Shown one piece after another: positions 1-12,102 of a stretch of DNA of 64,000 bases. Position 1 is the first letter of the stretch. Each line of letters begins with the position of its first letter. The position numbers were made by a program, and so were the translations under genes. The DNA lies in assembly GCF_001540865.1 (NCBI RefSeq), contig NC_033639.1:8110432-8174431 (forward strand), in the 5' to 3' direction. Below the pieces are notes generated by a model that saw only the letters and a program-made list of their open reading frames with translations, searched no databases and was not told where the DNA came from. The stretch comes from Ananas comosus (taxonomy: Eukaryota > Streptophyta > Magnoliopsida > Poales > Bromeliaceae).

Positions 1-210
1 GTCCAAAATATCCGATATCCCATACCCGATCCGGACCCTATCCGGACCCGAACCGGATCCGAACCGGACCCGATAAAAAATGAATAGTATACGGATAAAA
101 AAAATTACCCATTAAAGTTTCGGGTATGGGTCCGGATATTTTATACCCATACCCGATTTGGACCCGACCCGAACCTAACTTTTAAAGGGGTAGGGTCCGG
201 AATAGTNCGA
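1..210. repeat. CCCGA/CCGGA-rich repeat
   Basis: Many short variants of ACCCGA, TCCGGAC and GGGTATGGGT occur in both orientations, with an inverted match between GGGTATGGGTCCGGATA and TATCCGATATCCCATACCC. A related segment lies at 1876-2124, between the two copies of a direct duplication. It is probably the subterminal part of a DNA transposon that runs off the window. It is followed by a (GA)n tract at 212-252. Confidence 0.45.
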
Positions 211-211
211 T

Positions 212-254
<43 letters not shown>

Positions 255-320
255 GTAGGAGAAGGAAGCTCATTGGTTAGTGCTGGTTTGGTAACTCTTG
301 TCGTTTAACTATATTTTTTT

Positions 321-978
321 GGCTAAATTACAGAAAAATCCCATCCAAATCCGAATTTTCACATTTTCTGTCATTTAAAAACTTACACTTTGTCCCTTAT
401 AAAATAAAAAATTTACACTTCACTCCCTACCGTTAGTGATCCGTTAGGATTCCGTTATAAAAATTTTTTTATGCTAAAAATGTCCCTCCGCCTTTTTTTC
501 TGTTGCTTCGCCTTCCTCCGCCTCACCACCTCGCCCTCCTCAACTGCCTCGCCCTCGCCCTAGCCTACATCTCCGTCCGCGCCCACAAACACCCCTTCGA
601 CCTCCTCCGCCGCCTCGCATTGGCCCTCGTTGCCCTTGCCTACCTTTCCATCTGCGCCCACCTCGATTTCCTCCTTACTGTCACCGAAATCGAGGGGCGG
701 CGAGGGTGCAGGAGGAGAAGGAAAGCATGTGAAGAAGAAAATGGAGAGAAACCGCGACCGATCGAGACGTGAACCGTGGCCGATCGAGGCGGCGATTGAG
801 GAAGATGAGGGAGGAGACGAAAATAGTGAGAGACAAAATGGTCATTTTATCATCACAATACACACCGTTCCTCTCTGTGAACATTTTTCATTTTACAAGG
901 AGGCAAAGTATAGATTTTTAAATAATAGGGGGAAGTGAAAAATCGAGTTTTGACATGAGTGTTTTATGTAATTTAGTC
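321..978. mobile_element. Mutator-like MITE with GC-rich core (copy 1)
   Basis: Begins GGCTAAATTACAGAAAAA and ends TATGTAATTTAGTC, with roughly 100-bp imperfect inverted repeats containing the marker phrases TCATTTAAAAAC and AAATAATAGG. Between them is a GC-rich, CCTCCGCC-type core that gives apparent ORFs on both strands. Flanks (TATTTTTTT and TTTTTTTAA) are too simple to prove a target duplication. Related copies are at 18324-18974, 19622-20253 and 51898-52261. Confidence 0.7.
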
Positions 979-1806
979 TTTTTTTAATTCATGGCTCTCA
1001 AAAAAAAATTTATAAATAACTTCATCAAATTTATAATTACAAATTTGACCATATCTCCGCCACGCAAGCGCCACATCAGCACCATGCAAGTCGAAGGGGC
1101 GTTAAGTTGAACACGATGAATCATTCACCTTATTTAAATACGGTGAATGATTCATCGTGTTCCATTATTTTTTCCAGACACGGTGAACCATTCATCGTGT
1201 TTAGATACGATGAATGGATTATCGTGTTCAACTTATTTTAACGCCTCTACTTGCTTGTGTAACGCTTACGTGACAGGGATAGGGCCAAAATTATAATTAT
1301 AAATTTAGTAGGGTTATTTGTGAAAATAAAATTTTTGAGGGGACCAAATGCAAAAACAACCTTAATTCATTAATAAATTAATTAATTAATTTTATTGCTT
1401 TATAGGGATAACAATCTTAATATACCCCTCAAAAAATTGAAAATATCCTCTTTTTTTTTTGTTTTAAATATACCGATCGTTTATTTCTCCGTTATTCAAA
1501 AATAACCCTGCTTTTGATATCCGTTAAGTAATCTCAGGTTAGATTTGGGTTAAATTTCTACCGAAGTTTTAAAAAAATAAAAATACCTTTTTGCCTCTAA
1601 TTTAAAGATAAATAAGAAAAATTTGTGATGGGAGAAGGATAAATTTGAAAAAAAAATAAATAAATAAGAAGATATATTTGAAAGGATAAAATAATAATTT
1701 TACGAAAATAACCGTTGTTTCTAACTGTGTTAAAAGAGTATTTCTAGAGCTTAGTTTGGTATTGAGGCTTATCTAACGCTATTAGATAAAATAGAGTTGA
1801 GAAAAA
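820..1806. repeat. Direct duplication, left copy
   Basis: From AAAATAGTGAGAG to GATAAAATAGAGTTGAG this segment is repeated nearly unchanged at 2127-3123, about 1.3 kb downstream. It includes the right half of the MULE-like MITE, a nested-palindrome element and an A+T-rich tail (CCGATCGTTTATTTCTCCG). The separating 320 bp is CCCGA-rich DNA like that at 1-210. Confidence 0.85.
992..1347. mobile_element. Fold-back element with nested palindromes
   Basis: The outer arms GCTCTCAAAAAAAAATTT...AATTATAAATTTG and CAAAATTATAATTATAAATTTAG...TTTTTGAGGGG are inverted. Inside, GAACACGATGAATCATTCACC (1109-1129 region) pairs with its complement at 1142-1162, and a second ACGATGAAT pair lies at about 1180-1230. 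The two inner hairpins are also flanked by a mutual inverted repeat (GGGGCGTTAAGTTGAAC against GTTCAACTTATTTTAACGCC). The duplicated copy is at about 2308-2660. Confidence 0.7.
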
Positions 1807-1807
1807 N
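1807..1807. other. Single-base assembly ambiguity (one of six)
   Basis: Isolated N bases occur near 207, 1807, 17323, 29273, 56184 and 63437. They mark uncertain consensus positions. None falls in a coding exon called here; the one at 29273 is in intron 1 of the EAR-motif gene. Confidence 0.9.
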
Positions 1808-2126
1808 AGTTTTTTTATGGTGGGCTTTATAGTTTGTCTATTGACTATTTAATAAAGTTTATAAAAAAAATATATTAATACGGATATCCGTACCCGATCT
1901 AAACCCGATCCATTTCCGGTCTTGAACGGGTAGTATACGGGTAGTCACTACCTAGACCCGCTCAAATAGACCCGATGGGTATATTAGTAACTTTAGTACC
2001 GAGATCCAGACCCGACCCGAAGTTAAATGGGTAGGGTATATATATTTTTTTATAACCATTTCTTTTTAGGGTATGGGTACAGTATATTAATTATCCAGAC
2101 CCGACCCGGTCCACGGACATCTTTGG

Positions 2127-3123
2127 AAAATAGTGAGAGGCAAAATAGCCATTTTATCATCACAGTACACACCGTACCTCTCTATGAACATTTTTCATTT
2201 TACAAGGAAGCAAAGTGTAAGTTTTTAAATAATAGGGGACGTAAAAAATCGAGTTTTGACATGAGGGTTTTATGTAATTTAGTCTTTTTTTAATTCATGG
2301 CTCTCAAAAAAAAAAATTTATAAATAACTCTATCAAATTTATAATTACAAATTTGACCATATCTCCGCCACGCAGGCGCCACATCAGCACCATGTCAGTC
2401 GAAGGGGCGTTAAGTTGAACACGATGAATTATTCACCTTATTTAAATACGGTGAATGGTTCATCGTGTTCCATTATTTTTTCCAGACACGGTGAACCATT
2501 CATCGTGTTTAGATACGGTGAATGGATTATCATGTTTAACTTATTTTAACGCCTCTTCTTGCTTGTGTAACGCTTACGTGGCAGGGATAGAGCCAAAATT
2601 ATAATTATAAATTTAGTAGGGTTATTTGTGAAAATAAATTTTTGAGGGGTTCAAATGCAAAAAAACCCTTAATTCATTAATAAATTAATTAATTAATTTT
2701 ATTGCTTTATAGGGATAACAATCTTAATATACCCCTCAAAAAATTTAAAATATCTTATATATCCTAATTATTTTTTGGTTTTAAATATACCGATCGTTTA
2801 TTTCTCCGTTATTCAAAAATAACCCTGCTTTTCATATTCGTTAAGTAATCTCAGGTTAAATTTGGGTTAAATTTCTACCGAAGTTTTAAAAAAATAAAAA
2901 TACCTTTTTGCCTCTAATTTAAAGATAAATAAGAAAAATTTGTGATGGGAGAAGGATAAATTTGAAAAAAAAATAAATAAATAAGAAGATATATTTGAAA
3001 GGATAAAATAATAATTTTACGAAAATAACCGTTGTTTCTAACCGTGTTAAAAGAGTATTTCTAAGGCTTAGTTTGGTATTGAGGCTTATCTAACGCTATT
3101 AGATAAAATAGAGTTGAGGAAAA
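2127..3123. repeat. Direct duplication, right copy
   Basis: Second copy of the unit at 820-1806 with scattered substitutions and small indels. It starts inside the MITE arm (GGAAAATAGTGAGAGG), so the unit was duplicated after the MITE had inserted. The junction with CCCGA-rich DNA at about 2120 is sharp. Confidence 0.85.
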
Positions 3124-3585
3124 AAACATATAGATATATGCTTTTACATTCTTCGGTGGAACCGCAGAAAATATATCGTAACCGACTCATCGCGATATGC
3201 GGAACGCAATATTACGTACGGAAATAAACATAGTATTTTTCCAACGTACCGCAATCCCAAACGAAGCGTAATATTAACCCTCTAAGAGATATAAATAAAA
3301 AAGTCGTTTTTTAAGAATATATAAGAAATTGTCCCTATTTTATAATAAAGTAACATGATTATCTGATGGGGTTTTTGCTTATTACTCCCTACTACAATTC
3401 AAAATTTTTAAACATATCTTAAAAATAGAAAATAAAAATATTTGAAGGAATTTTTAAAAAATTAGCAAGGATATTTTGATCTACTAGGGATAAATAAAAT
3501 ATTTTAAAGTTTTTAACGGCATTATTAGATATAACCCCTAGATCTTAATACCTCAATTTGGTTTCTGTATCTCTTTTTTTTTAGA
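3124..3585. other. Intergenic A+T-rich DNA
   Basis: No gene seen. Positions 3140-3250 (CGCAGAAAATATATCGTAACC, GCAATATTACGTACGGAAAT) are an inverted relative of the tandem repeat at 61980-62230, so this is probably a fragment of the same transposon family. Confidence 0.4.
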
Positions 3586-4140
3586 AAAATGCTATCAGTA
3601 CGCCCTAGTATAGAGTGTACATTTTACACGCTTTATATCCTAGAATTAAAATAAAAGTCAAAACCGTATAAACCTAACTGCACTATGGGTCATTTCAATT
3701 TGGCTATTCAATTTTGCAAAATTTTGACTTTACTGTCAACTTTTCAATTTATTTGATTTGAGTCAATCAACAAAACTTTAACTTTAAAGTTTAAGTGTGT
3801 CATTTATCTTTATAGGTTGAATTAGTTTACTACGTGCACTTCTCATAACTACAAATTCATCCAAATAAGTAATCGAACTTAGGTTTTGAAGTTGAATTAT
3901 CGTTGAGTGACTCAAATCAAACAAATTAAAAAATTAGATAGTAAAATCAAAATTTTAAAAAGGTTAGGTAACGTATTCAAAATGGTCCATAATTCAGAAG
4001 AATTCTATACATTTTTACCTTAAAAAATCCTATAAAATTTTTAGTAAAAAAAAATTTAAAAAAGAAAAAATTTACACCATAGAGAGCGTATGCTGTAAAT
4101 TTCACACCAATGACGTAATAAGTGTACAGATAGCATTGCT
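3586..4140. mobile_element. MITE-like element with short TIRs
   Basis: AAAAATGCTATCAGTACGC at the left matches, inverted, GTGTACAGATAGCATTGCTT at the right. Further inside, TGTACATTTTACACGC faces GTAAATTTCACACC. The interior has no ORF. No convincing target duplication was found. Confidence 0.5.
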
Positions 4141-4445
4141 TATTATTTGCGTATTTGATCTTCCGTAGGTTGGCGAGGACGTTCTCTGTGAAATGAAAAT
4201 TTCCTAATTTAGGTGTTTCAAAATTTTTTTTTTTTTTATATATTCCTGACTTGTTTGTAATTTTGTCTAATATCTTTATGTTATTTGTATCAATTAATCA
4301 AAATTTTCTTACATCACAATATCAGCTCTTACATCACAATATCAGTACATTAATAATATATAAAGTTAATATTATAGCAGATATATAGCAGTATTTTGAG
4401 CTAGGCTAGAGTTACTATACTCTTATGAGTATAGATCCCTTTCTT

Positions 4446-4937
4446 ACATCACAATTAACCAACGGTTTGGTGGGAGTCACCTCTTGAACCTGTAAAAACC
4501 ATCTTTACAATCTCACATCGTCTGGTAATTCTGATCTATCTATATGTTGGTGATTCTAATCTATATAGCTCTGTAATCTGGGTTTGAACAGTCTGTATAA
4601 TAATAATTAGACTTAAACATTTTAAGCCGATAGTTTGGGCCAAACGAGTTATTATTACTAGCAGGTCGGATCAGACCGTTACAATTAGTATCAATCTGAA
4701 ATACCAGTCGCAAATATAAGAGTTAAGTGCTATGCGGAACAAAATGCTACACTATAGATTTGATAGGAGCGGTCTCTTGAACTTGTAGGAATCACCTTTA
4801 AAATCTCACATTACTGGTAATTCTGATCTATATATCTGTGATTTGAATTTGGACGGTCTATATAATAACTGGGCTTAAACATTTAGGACCGATGGTTTGG
4901 ACTCAATGAGTTATTATTGTTAGCGGATCAGATCGTT
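4446..4937 (+). mobile_element. Degenerate TRIM-like LTR repeats, tandem
   Basis: Contains two partial copies of the short LTR found at 34230-34690 (TTTGGGCCAAACGAGTTATTATT and the GGTCGGATCAGACCGTTACA end; then ATGGTTTGGACTCAATGAG with GATCAGATCGTTACA). They are separated by internal sequence with a PBS-like TTAGTATCAATCTGA and the phrase AGTGCTATGCGGAACAAA. The arrangement internal-LTR-internal-LTR suggests a tandem or recombined mini-retroelement. Confidence 0.6.
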
Positions 4938-4940
4938 ACA

Positions 4941-5694
4941 TCATTACTCTTCTCACTCCATAACAAGATAGTTTAATCCACTGTTCCTACTGTTCTATGA
5001 TTAGAGCAATTTACATGATGAACAGTAGATTAGGTACAAGAACTTAGAAGTTTCCCAACCTCCCTTGTACAACCTTATGTAAGATTCCTGTAAATCCACC
5101 GCCGCCGCTGTCGGTGCCGACGCCCCCAAAGCTGTTGAGTAGAAGCATCTAATTGAAGATTCTGCTTTAAGCTTCCACTCACTCAGAAACCCTAAACTTC
5201 TTGTTTTCACCGGCTAATAACATTTCCATATAGCAGCAAAGCCCAAAATTTGTGATCAAAATGCTGCACCCTACAGACAGTAACGGATCATCTATGAAGA
5301 AAGCAAAAAATTATTTGCTGCAGCTGCATTTTCAGCATTTGTAGTCAGACGACAAAATCGCGTATCATAAGCCAATAATTTTCTCATAACAAACCCCCAG
5401 AAAATCTGCACATTCGCACATGTTCGCAATGTAAGCTTGTTTTCTCAGCAGAAAATAATTGCGCAATTGATTTTTGAATTACTGATTCTGAAAGATGTAA
5501 AGTTTATGTGGGGGGATTAACAACTCTCCACATCGGCTTTTTTCCAGTTGATGTAAACAACATTGCCTCGCCATTGGTATTAAATGTCTAAAAAAATATG
5601 GTTTTCATGTCAGCAAATAAAATAAGACTAGTTCTCGCACGACTGATGATACGGAATGTCTGCAGCTACCGAACAAAGAGAACTGAATTCTCGA
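4941..5694. other. 3' flank of the DnaJ gene
   Basis: Non-coding. The part next to the stop is probably DnaJ 3' UTR. The 69-codon open frame at 5001-5210 has no recognisable features and no coding support. No repeat was recognised. Confidence 0.4.
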
Positions 5695-8600
5695 CTATCT
5701 CCTGCTGTTGGCAGTCTTCGACTTGTCGAGGTTAGCAAGCTCCTCGATCAGTTTCCTCTCTTCCTTGCTCAATCTCTTCGGAATCTCCACCTGAACCCGC
5801 ACCAACTGATCTCCCCGAGCATTCGGCTTTCCAAGATACGGGACCCCCTTCTTTGCCATAACCAGCGTCGTCCCCGGCTGGGTCCCGCTCGGAATTTTCA
5901 AATCCACTGTCCCGTCCACCGTCGGCACTTTCATCGTCGTCCCAAGAATCGCGTCGATGTAGGAAACCTTGCAAGTGTAGAGAATGTTTGTCCCGTCCCT
6001 CTTGAGCTGGGGATCCGAGAGAACCTCGATGAATACATAAAGATCTCCGGGGGGGCCACCTCTCCTTCCGGCATTTCCTTCCGACCTAACCCTAAGTCGG
6101 CTACCCGAATCCACTCCGGCTGGAACTTTGAGACTGATTCGCTTAGTTCTCCGGACGCGCCCATCACCTCCGCAAGTATTACAGGGGGTCGAGAACTCTC
6201 CGGTCCCACCGCAAGCAGAGCAAGTGGTAACTTGCTGGAATACGCCAAGCGGGGTCCGCGCAGAGGAGACGACCTGGCCTTGGCCCCCACAAGTGCTGCA
6301 TTTAGTTGGAATTGTGCCAGGTTTGGCGCCCGAACCGTCACAGGTACTGCAGTTTTCTAGTCGGGTTATGTCGATTTCCTTCTCTGCACCGAAAACCGCT
6401 TCCTTGAAGTTGAGGACCAGATTGTAGCTCTCATCGTCGCCTTGCATCGGACGGTTGCGAGCAGCTCGCATCCCACCCATCCCACCGCCCATTCCACCGA
6501 ACCCTTCAAATAATGATTCAAAGAGATCGAACGGGTTGCTGAAGTCCTGGTATAAATGGGAGTTTGTGGATTAGGGTAAGCGGCAAAATTTTTTGTGCTA
6601 AGATATCATCAAAGTAGCAAAATAAATAGCATAATAATAGGTTACTAATTACGATACTCACCCCCATGCCCATGCCTGCACCTTTAAGGCCAGCTTCTCC
6701 ATACCTGTCATATATTGATCGCTTCTCATCATCGGATAACACCTGCAATAGAGCGTCCGTTAGGGGCATTTGGGAATGCACATGATTTTAAGAAAAATTT
6801 ACCAAAACCCAATAGCACTAACCAATTAATGGGGACTAACCTCGTACGCATTGCTTATCTCCTTAAACTTCTGTTCTGCTCCAGGTTCCCTAAAAGCATA
6901 GAACAAATAAGAGGAGCAAGTTCCTACAAGTTATGGTGTGTAGAAACACAAAAGTAGCACATCGACGAAAGGACAAGAAGCGGTGTGATTCTGCAGGGTA
7001 AGCATTGTTCTACTCAGCAATGCACGCATGCATGGCCATAATGGACACTAATGCCCAGTGCCACAGAATTGCTAAACCTAGTAGTTCAAGATGAGTAAAG
7101 TATGTCTGAAACTTCCACTTTAAGATTCTATCTACAAAAGAAAATCAATAGAAAAAGATTGAGAAACTTTTAATGGCACTATCTGTGGCAGGAGAGTCCC
7201 TTTTGCTGAGGCACAATTAAAAGAGGAGTATGCATGCTAATTGCCCATTGGTGTATGGTCATGATTACTTCACTAGATGTTTGAATTACTGTGCACCATT
7301 TAGACCTTCAACTCAGTCGAGTAAAACTACAAGGACAAAACTAGAAGGCACTGACACCACGGTTAAATGGATATACTCTAGACCTAGGCCCCTATTGTTA
7401 TACATAAAACAAAAATTTAAAACTTTATAATACTTCCCGAGTGTCAGCTTGTTTAGGCATCAATAATAACGAGTTCAGCAATCAAGTTTATTTATCTCAG
7501 TGCACTAACCCTTCCAACAATCTTACCACACTATTAGCATGAAACAAGAGATATTCTTAACATAATGTCAACTGAATAATGTTATCGACTATCAGTGATC
7601 TTATTTAATTTGCCAAATCTGGACTACAGAGAGCAAGAAATCCTTTTCCAAGAAAAGTCTCACTTCGAATTTGATTTTTGAACGCTCACAAAGAAAAAAA
7701 AGCAAACCACATTAAATAAAGTAAAAAAAAAGGACCATTTTTGACTATGAACGCCATATTTACAATATAAGAGGTATTATGTGGTACACCCTCATAAGGA
7801 ATAATGTAACATACTTACTTGTTCACATCTGGATGATAACTCCTCGCAAGTTTACGATAAGCTGGCAAAAGGAAAATGCATGCATGTATCACATGATAAA
7901 ATGCATATACAAAATAAATTAACTCGTTTAACATATTTTTAAACTCCCAAGTATCGAATAGCCAGTCCCACAAACTATAATCCTGTTAATTACACACCAT
8001 TAGCACTTCTTATAAAAATGAAATGGCTGTAACTTGCCATAAAGCCCAACTGAGCCTAACCCAAAATCATTAGACCAAGCACCAAAATCTCCCTATGGAA
8101 GAATCAAACTCTTAAACTAAAGGCCAAAATCTTCGAAGTACTTCCTAAAACATAACCACAAACAAATTGGCCAATCAGAGACCAGAATCAACATGAGAAA
8201 TACCTTGCCAAAGAGGATTATATAAATTACAGGCATGTAAACAAATCAGGTGAATGGTACTCACCGCTCTTTATTTCTGATTTACTAGCATTTTTTGACA
8301 CGCCGAGTACGGAGTAATAGTCCTGTAAGAAAGATTACACGTACCCTTCATTACAATAGTCAGGCATCAATAATGTGCAAATTTGCACACCATTTGTATG
8401 ATAAGCTATGTAACTTATATAGATTCCAATAATCATTACAGATAACTTAAGAAATACTTACAGATTCAGCACTAACAACAAGTCTAGAGCCCCTTTGGTG
8501 CCGTATATTTTGAGAAGTTCGACAATTAAGTAGAAAAGATGATGGCAAATGAGCAAAGAAACTTGCACTGGACGCAGCCAATAACCTATCCTTGCTTAGA

Positions 8601-10427
8601 ATACTGCAAGAACAACTAGAGTAACAAAAAGCAGTTTCCGAAAGGCATACAAAAAATCAGTTCGTATATTGATTTGAAATGGAAGAATAAGCAAAATTTC
8701 CCAAATTTACAATGATAATTTCATTTTTCTATGACTTACTACAATTCCATTATTAAAATTGTCAACCAATAAAAGCATAAAAAGAGAGAGAGGATGAAGA
8801 AACCATTATTTGAGTGATTAATAAAGCAAATTGCAGCAATGACCAATTTTTGTGCTTCTTCATTACAGTCCTAAAACTTATTGCTAACTGTGCCACAATC
8901 GTCAACATATAGTTATTTTAGTAACAGTCCGGACGAAAATTCAGCAGGCAAGGACAATAAAAGACAGAAAAGTCAACAAACATTCCCAACCAATTTACAC
9001 TTCCCTTGTCAAAAAAAAAATCTATTTGAGTATTCATTTAACAACTAAGAGACCATAACAGACAATCAACCACAAATAGATTAGTTTATAAATTACAAAT
9101 ATCCAAAGCCTCAAGATTATCAAAGAGCCTAGAACTAAGTAAACAATGAAAACAAGATCTCGGTTAATAATCTCTATTTCCTTAGCAACCAAATTTCTGA
9201 CAACCACGAAAGTGATTTTTGTGACAGAGTAGCACACAATTAAATACATCGAAAAGGCAAGAAGAGCACAAAGTTAATGTTTCAATATGTTGTATGTACA
9301 ATACCCATCAGATAGAACCAATCAGTGGACTTATAGGACAATATCCCTTTGCGCAAGTTACGTGAATCCTACCGAATGAGAGGCATTAATGCACATAGAT
9401 TTACGGTGAAAATAATGCAAATTTTGACAGCAAAAATGATGGCAAAAATCTAATTTTGGATCAGAAGAATGGCCTGAAATGTGTCACTAGATGGCTTTCT
9501 TAAGACAAAAAAACTAGTGTAAAAGGAATGTCATTTAGTGACCTAGAGAAAACACACGAATCCTAAGAGTATAAATAGGATGTTCCAAGTTGATCCAAAA
9601 TTCTAGCCAATCATAAGGAAACTTAATTATCACCCATCAATAAATTAAGTAATAGATATAGTCTCAACACGAAAAGCCAGAAAGCTTGGTGAGATAAGAA
9701 AACTAGTTGAGGAAAAAAGAAGGATATTGTTTCCATATTCAAGAAAAAAAAAAAGAACCAAAAAAAAAAATGTTAGGTGACCCAGAAAATAAAACTTAGC
9801 AAGAAAATAAAAATTACTTAGCAAAAGTCTCATATGAAACTCCAAATACTTTAAGGCTAAATTATAATTTGGTCCTCAAACTATGAGGCGCAAGACACTT
9901 TGGTCCTCAAACTTTTATTTGTTGCAATTTCTGGCTCGAACTATGTAAATTGTTGCAATCAAGTCTTACAATCCAATTTAGTTGACTACATATTGACGTA
10001 TCGCTAATGTGGAAGTGATGTGACTTCTTAATTATTGTCGCGTCATCAATCATAACACTACTACATTACTTTCACATTAGCGACATATCAATATTTAATC
10101 AACTAAATTAGGTTGTGGGATTTCATTGCAACAATTCAAAAAATTCGAGCCAAAAATTACAACAAATTAAAATTTAGAGACCACAGTGTCCCGCACCTCA
10201 TAGTTTGAGGACCAAAAGTGTAATTCAGCCATACTTTAATTATACCTAAGTACCATTATAATAAAAATTTCAACTCTGGAAAAAGGATATTCCTACCTAT
10301 TCCGAAGCATCAGCAAATTGTTACTAAAATAGCATGCTTTTGTTCCTCGAAGTGTATGTCTGGATACCGACCGAGGTTGTGCTCCCAGTTGAGGTACTGA
10401 CGTACCTCCACATGGGATAGCAGACAT
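5695..10427 (-). CDS. DJA6: Chloroplast DnaJ (Hsp40) type-A co-chaperone, 7 exons
   Basis: Spliced on the minus strand from 10427-10297, 8603-8462, 8322-8265, 7861-7819, 6889-6841, 6742-6662 and 6546-5695 (TAG). All junctions are GT-AG and phases agree, giving 451 aa. Residues 1-91 are a Ser/Arg-rich presumed chloroplast transit peptide ending near SRLVVSAES. The J domain runs from DYYSVLGV (about 92) with HPD at about 120-122. A Gly/Phe-rich linker ([10 protein letters not shown]) follows. Four CxxCxGxG zinc-binding repeats lie at about 234-310 ([32 protein letters not shown]), then the substrate-binding C-terminal domains. This full type-A layout plus plastid targeting matches Arabidopsis DJA5/DJA6, which deliver clients to stromal Hsp70 and are reported to support plastid Fe-S cluster assembly. 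Which paralogue it is cannot be decided, so the symbol is approximate. A Mutator-type MITE lies in intron 1. Confidence 0.93.
9855..10230. mobile_element. Mutator-like fold-back MITE in DnaJ intron 1
   Basis: The termini GGCTAAATTATAATTTGG and CCAAAAGTGTAATTCAGCC form inverted repeats that extend inward (TCCTCAAACTATGAGG against CCTCATAGTTTGAGGA). The insertion is bounded by a perfect 9-bp target-site duplication ATACTTTAA (9846-9854 and 10231-10239). A 9-bp duplication with long TIRs is the Mutator/MULE pattern. It has no coding capacity. Degraded relatives lie at about 14428-14800 and 14985-15367. Confidence 0.88.
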
Positions 10428-10478
10428 CAGAGTAAATTGAGAAAAGGACTACCTAGAACCCAATCTGGAGTCGCTGCA
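10428..10478 (-). other. 5' UTR part of the DnaJ gene with upstream splice acceptors
   Basis: Reading down the minus strand, TTGCAG (genomic 10475-10480) and CATCAG (about 10507-10512) are good acceptors just before the ATG. The leader is therefore probably split by a 5'-UTR intron, and the first exon lies upstream. A likely place is 12.5-12.6 kb, where the minus strand reads TTAGGGTTTCGCTCGC, a sequence common at plant transcript starts. The exact leader exon cannot be fixed without cDNA. Confidence 0.45.
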
Positions 10479-12102
10479 AGCACAGGAAAAAAGGCATATA
10501 TCTTACCTGATGAGGACAAAAGTTTCATGGAATATTAAAGCACATTATAGCAATATATAAATAATAACAAATAAGCCGCAAGGCCTTGATATAAGTTCCA
10601 TTCTCACGGCAGCAGAGCATAGATTCAAGACATACATGTGCATAAGCCTGTGAACTATACAAATACATCTTCTAAAGTACATCGACATACATGTAAGTAA
10701 TAAAATGAACCACAATCATTACATTTCCTGTTCTCTCAATAAAATATGCTTTAGCACTTAAATGGAAATCAATGAACAAGTAAATTATTTTGAATCACGG
10801 CATAGAAACAACAGAGACAATGGAGACTACTTTAGTAACAAAAATTTCTGAATTACCTAAGAAATGCGGCTAAACTACATAGTTCAACTAACTTTTTGTC
10901 ACATTTAGATGGCCAGAGTTTAGAATATTTCAGTAAAATGCAATGCTGTAAAGCTAACAACAGAGGAACATCAAGGATCACACGCTTTGCAAAAACTTTG
11001 TCAAATGTAGTTAATTGGTAACTTGGAAAAGACCTGGGTTTTGATAACTTCATAAGGCATTGGAAAAGGGAAGGTCACTCCTTTCTAACTTTGATGTCAA
11101 GAGATGGCTAGTCCCAATGGAAGGGCAACCTCATAAAAGTAGCTGAGAATTTTCTGCCCAAACTCTACAAAAAATTCAGGAAATTAAAAAAACCTTCCTC
11201 CAGAGAACTTAACAGGCAAATAGCTACAACAGAAAGACCAAGTTTAAGGAGCAGATCTTAAGACAATAAGAAAGATTATTAGTTAACATACTCAAGGAGG
11301 GTTAATCAGTTGGAGAATTAAAATGTTACTAGTACTACGCCACCGGCAAAAGAATGCAGTTGAACTGAAAATAAACAGTTCAATCTAAAAATCAATACAA
11401 CTATTTCCTTGTTTTCAAACAGATAGCTACAAGAAAAACTAAGTGCAATTGATTCCTGTGTTTGTTACAACATACTATGACTAAACTTATATCAAACACA
11501 GAGTGTAGTACAGAACATGCAGCTAAACCACATGTGCTAGATTTTGATTTTGATTACAAATTCAGAATACCCAACAAGTTCATTCCACCTAGATCACTTC
11601 TAGGCTTGGACCAAGCCGATTGGTTGTAAATTGCAATAAAGTAACCATTATGTCCCACGAAAGCTCAATTATGTTATAATTTCTTGGAATTGGGCTCTAT
11701 TTTGGCAATACAACAAGTTGTTGCTTTTAGGCTGACTTGTCGATGCATTCTCTCCATCCACATAATTCTTAAACCTCTCTTCCCAGTTAGGGTGCTCTCT
11801 CGAACAACTTAACACAATCGATTTGTGATCTTTCTACAATCAGAACGATTGAGAGCCATGTTTTCACATCCCACACTCAACTATACTAAACAAAGAGGTT
11901 CGAAAAAAGAAAAAACAGCTCTGTATTTTCTGTAGTAACTCCGCCAATAACTCCTAACATACTTAATCTCCCGACATGTTATTATTGCCTAGTTCCCTGA
12001 CATTCCAACTGATATAAACCGTAACTAGTAAACTACAGGGAAAATTCACAGTATGTAAATCTCAATCTCATCCGATCTTCCCCTATGTTGTCCACGATAA
12101 TG

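Noticed and set aside
503..938. Open frames of 89 and 102 codons as genes
   Set aside because: They lie in the GC-rich core and right arm of a MITE. Related frames recur in the other copies at 18.5 and 19.7-20.1 kb on either strand, without a promoter or known domain.
5656..6360. 234-codon plus-strand frame over the DnaJ last exon
   Set aside because: Antisense of the conserved DnaJ zinc-finger and C-terminal domains.
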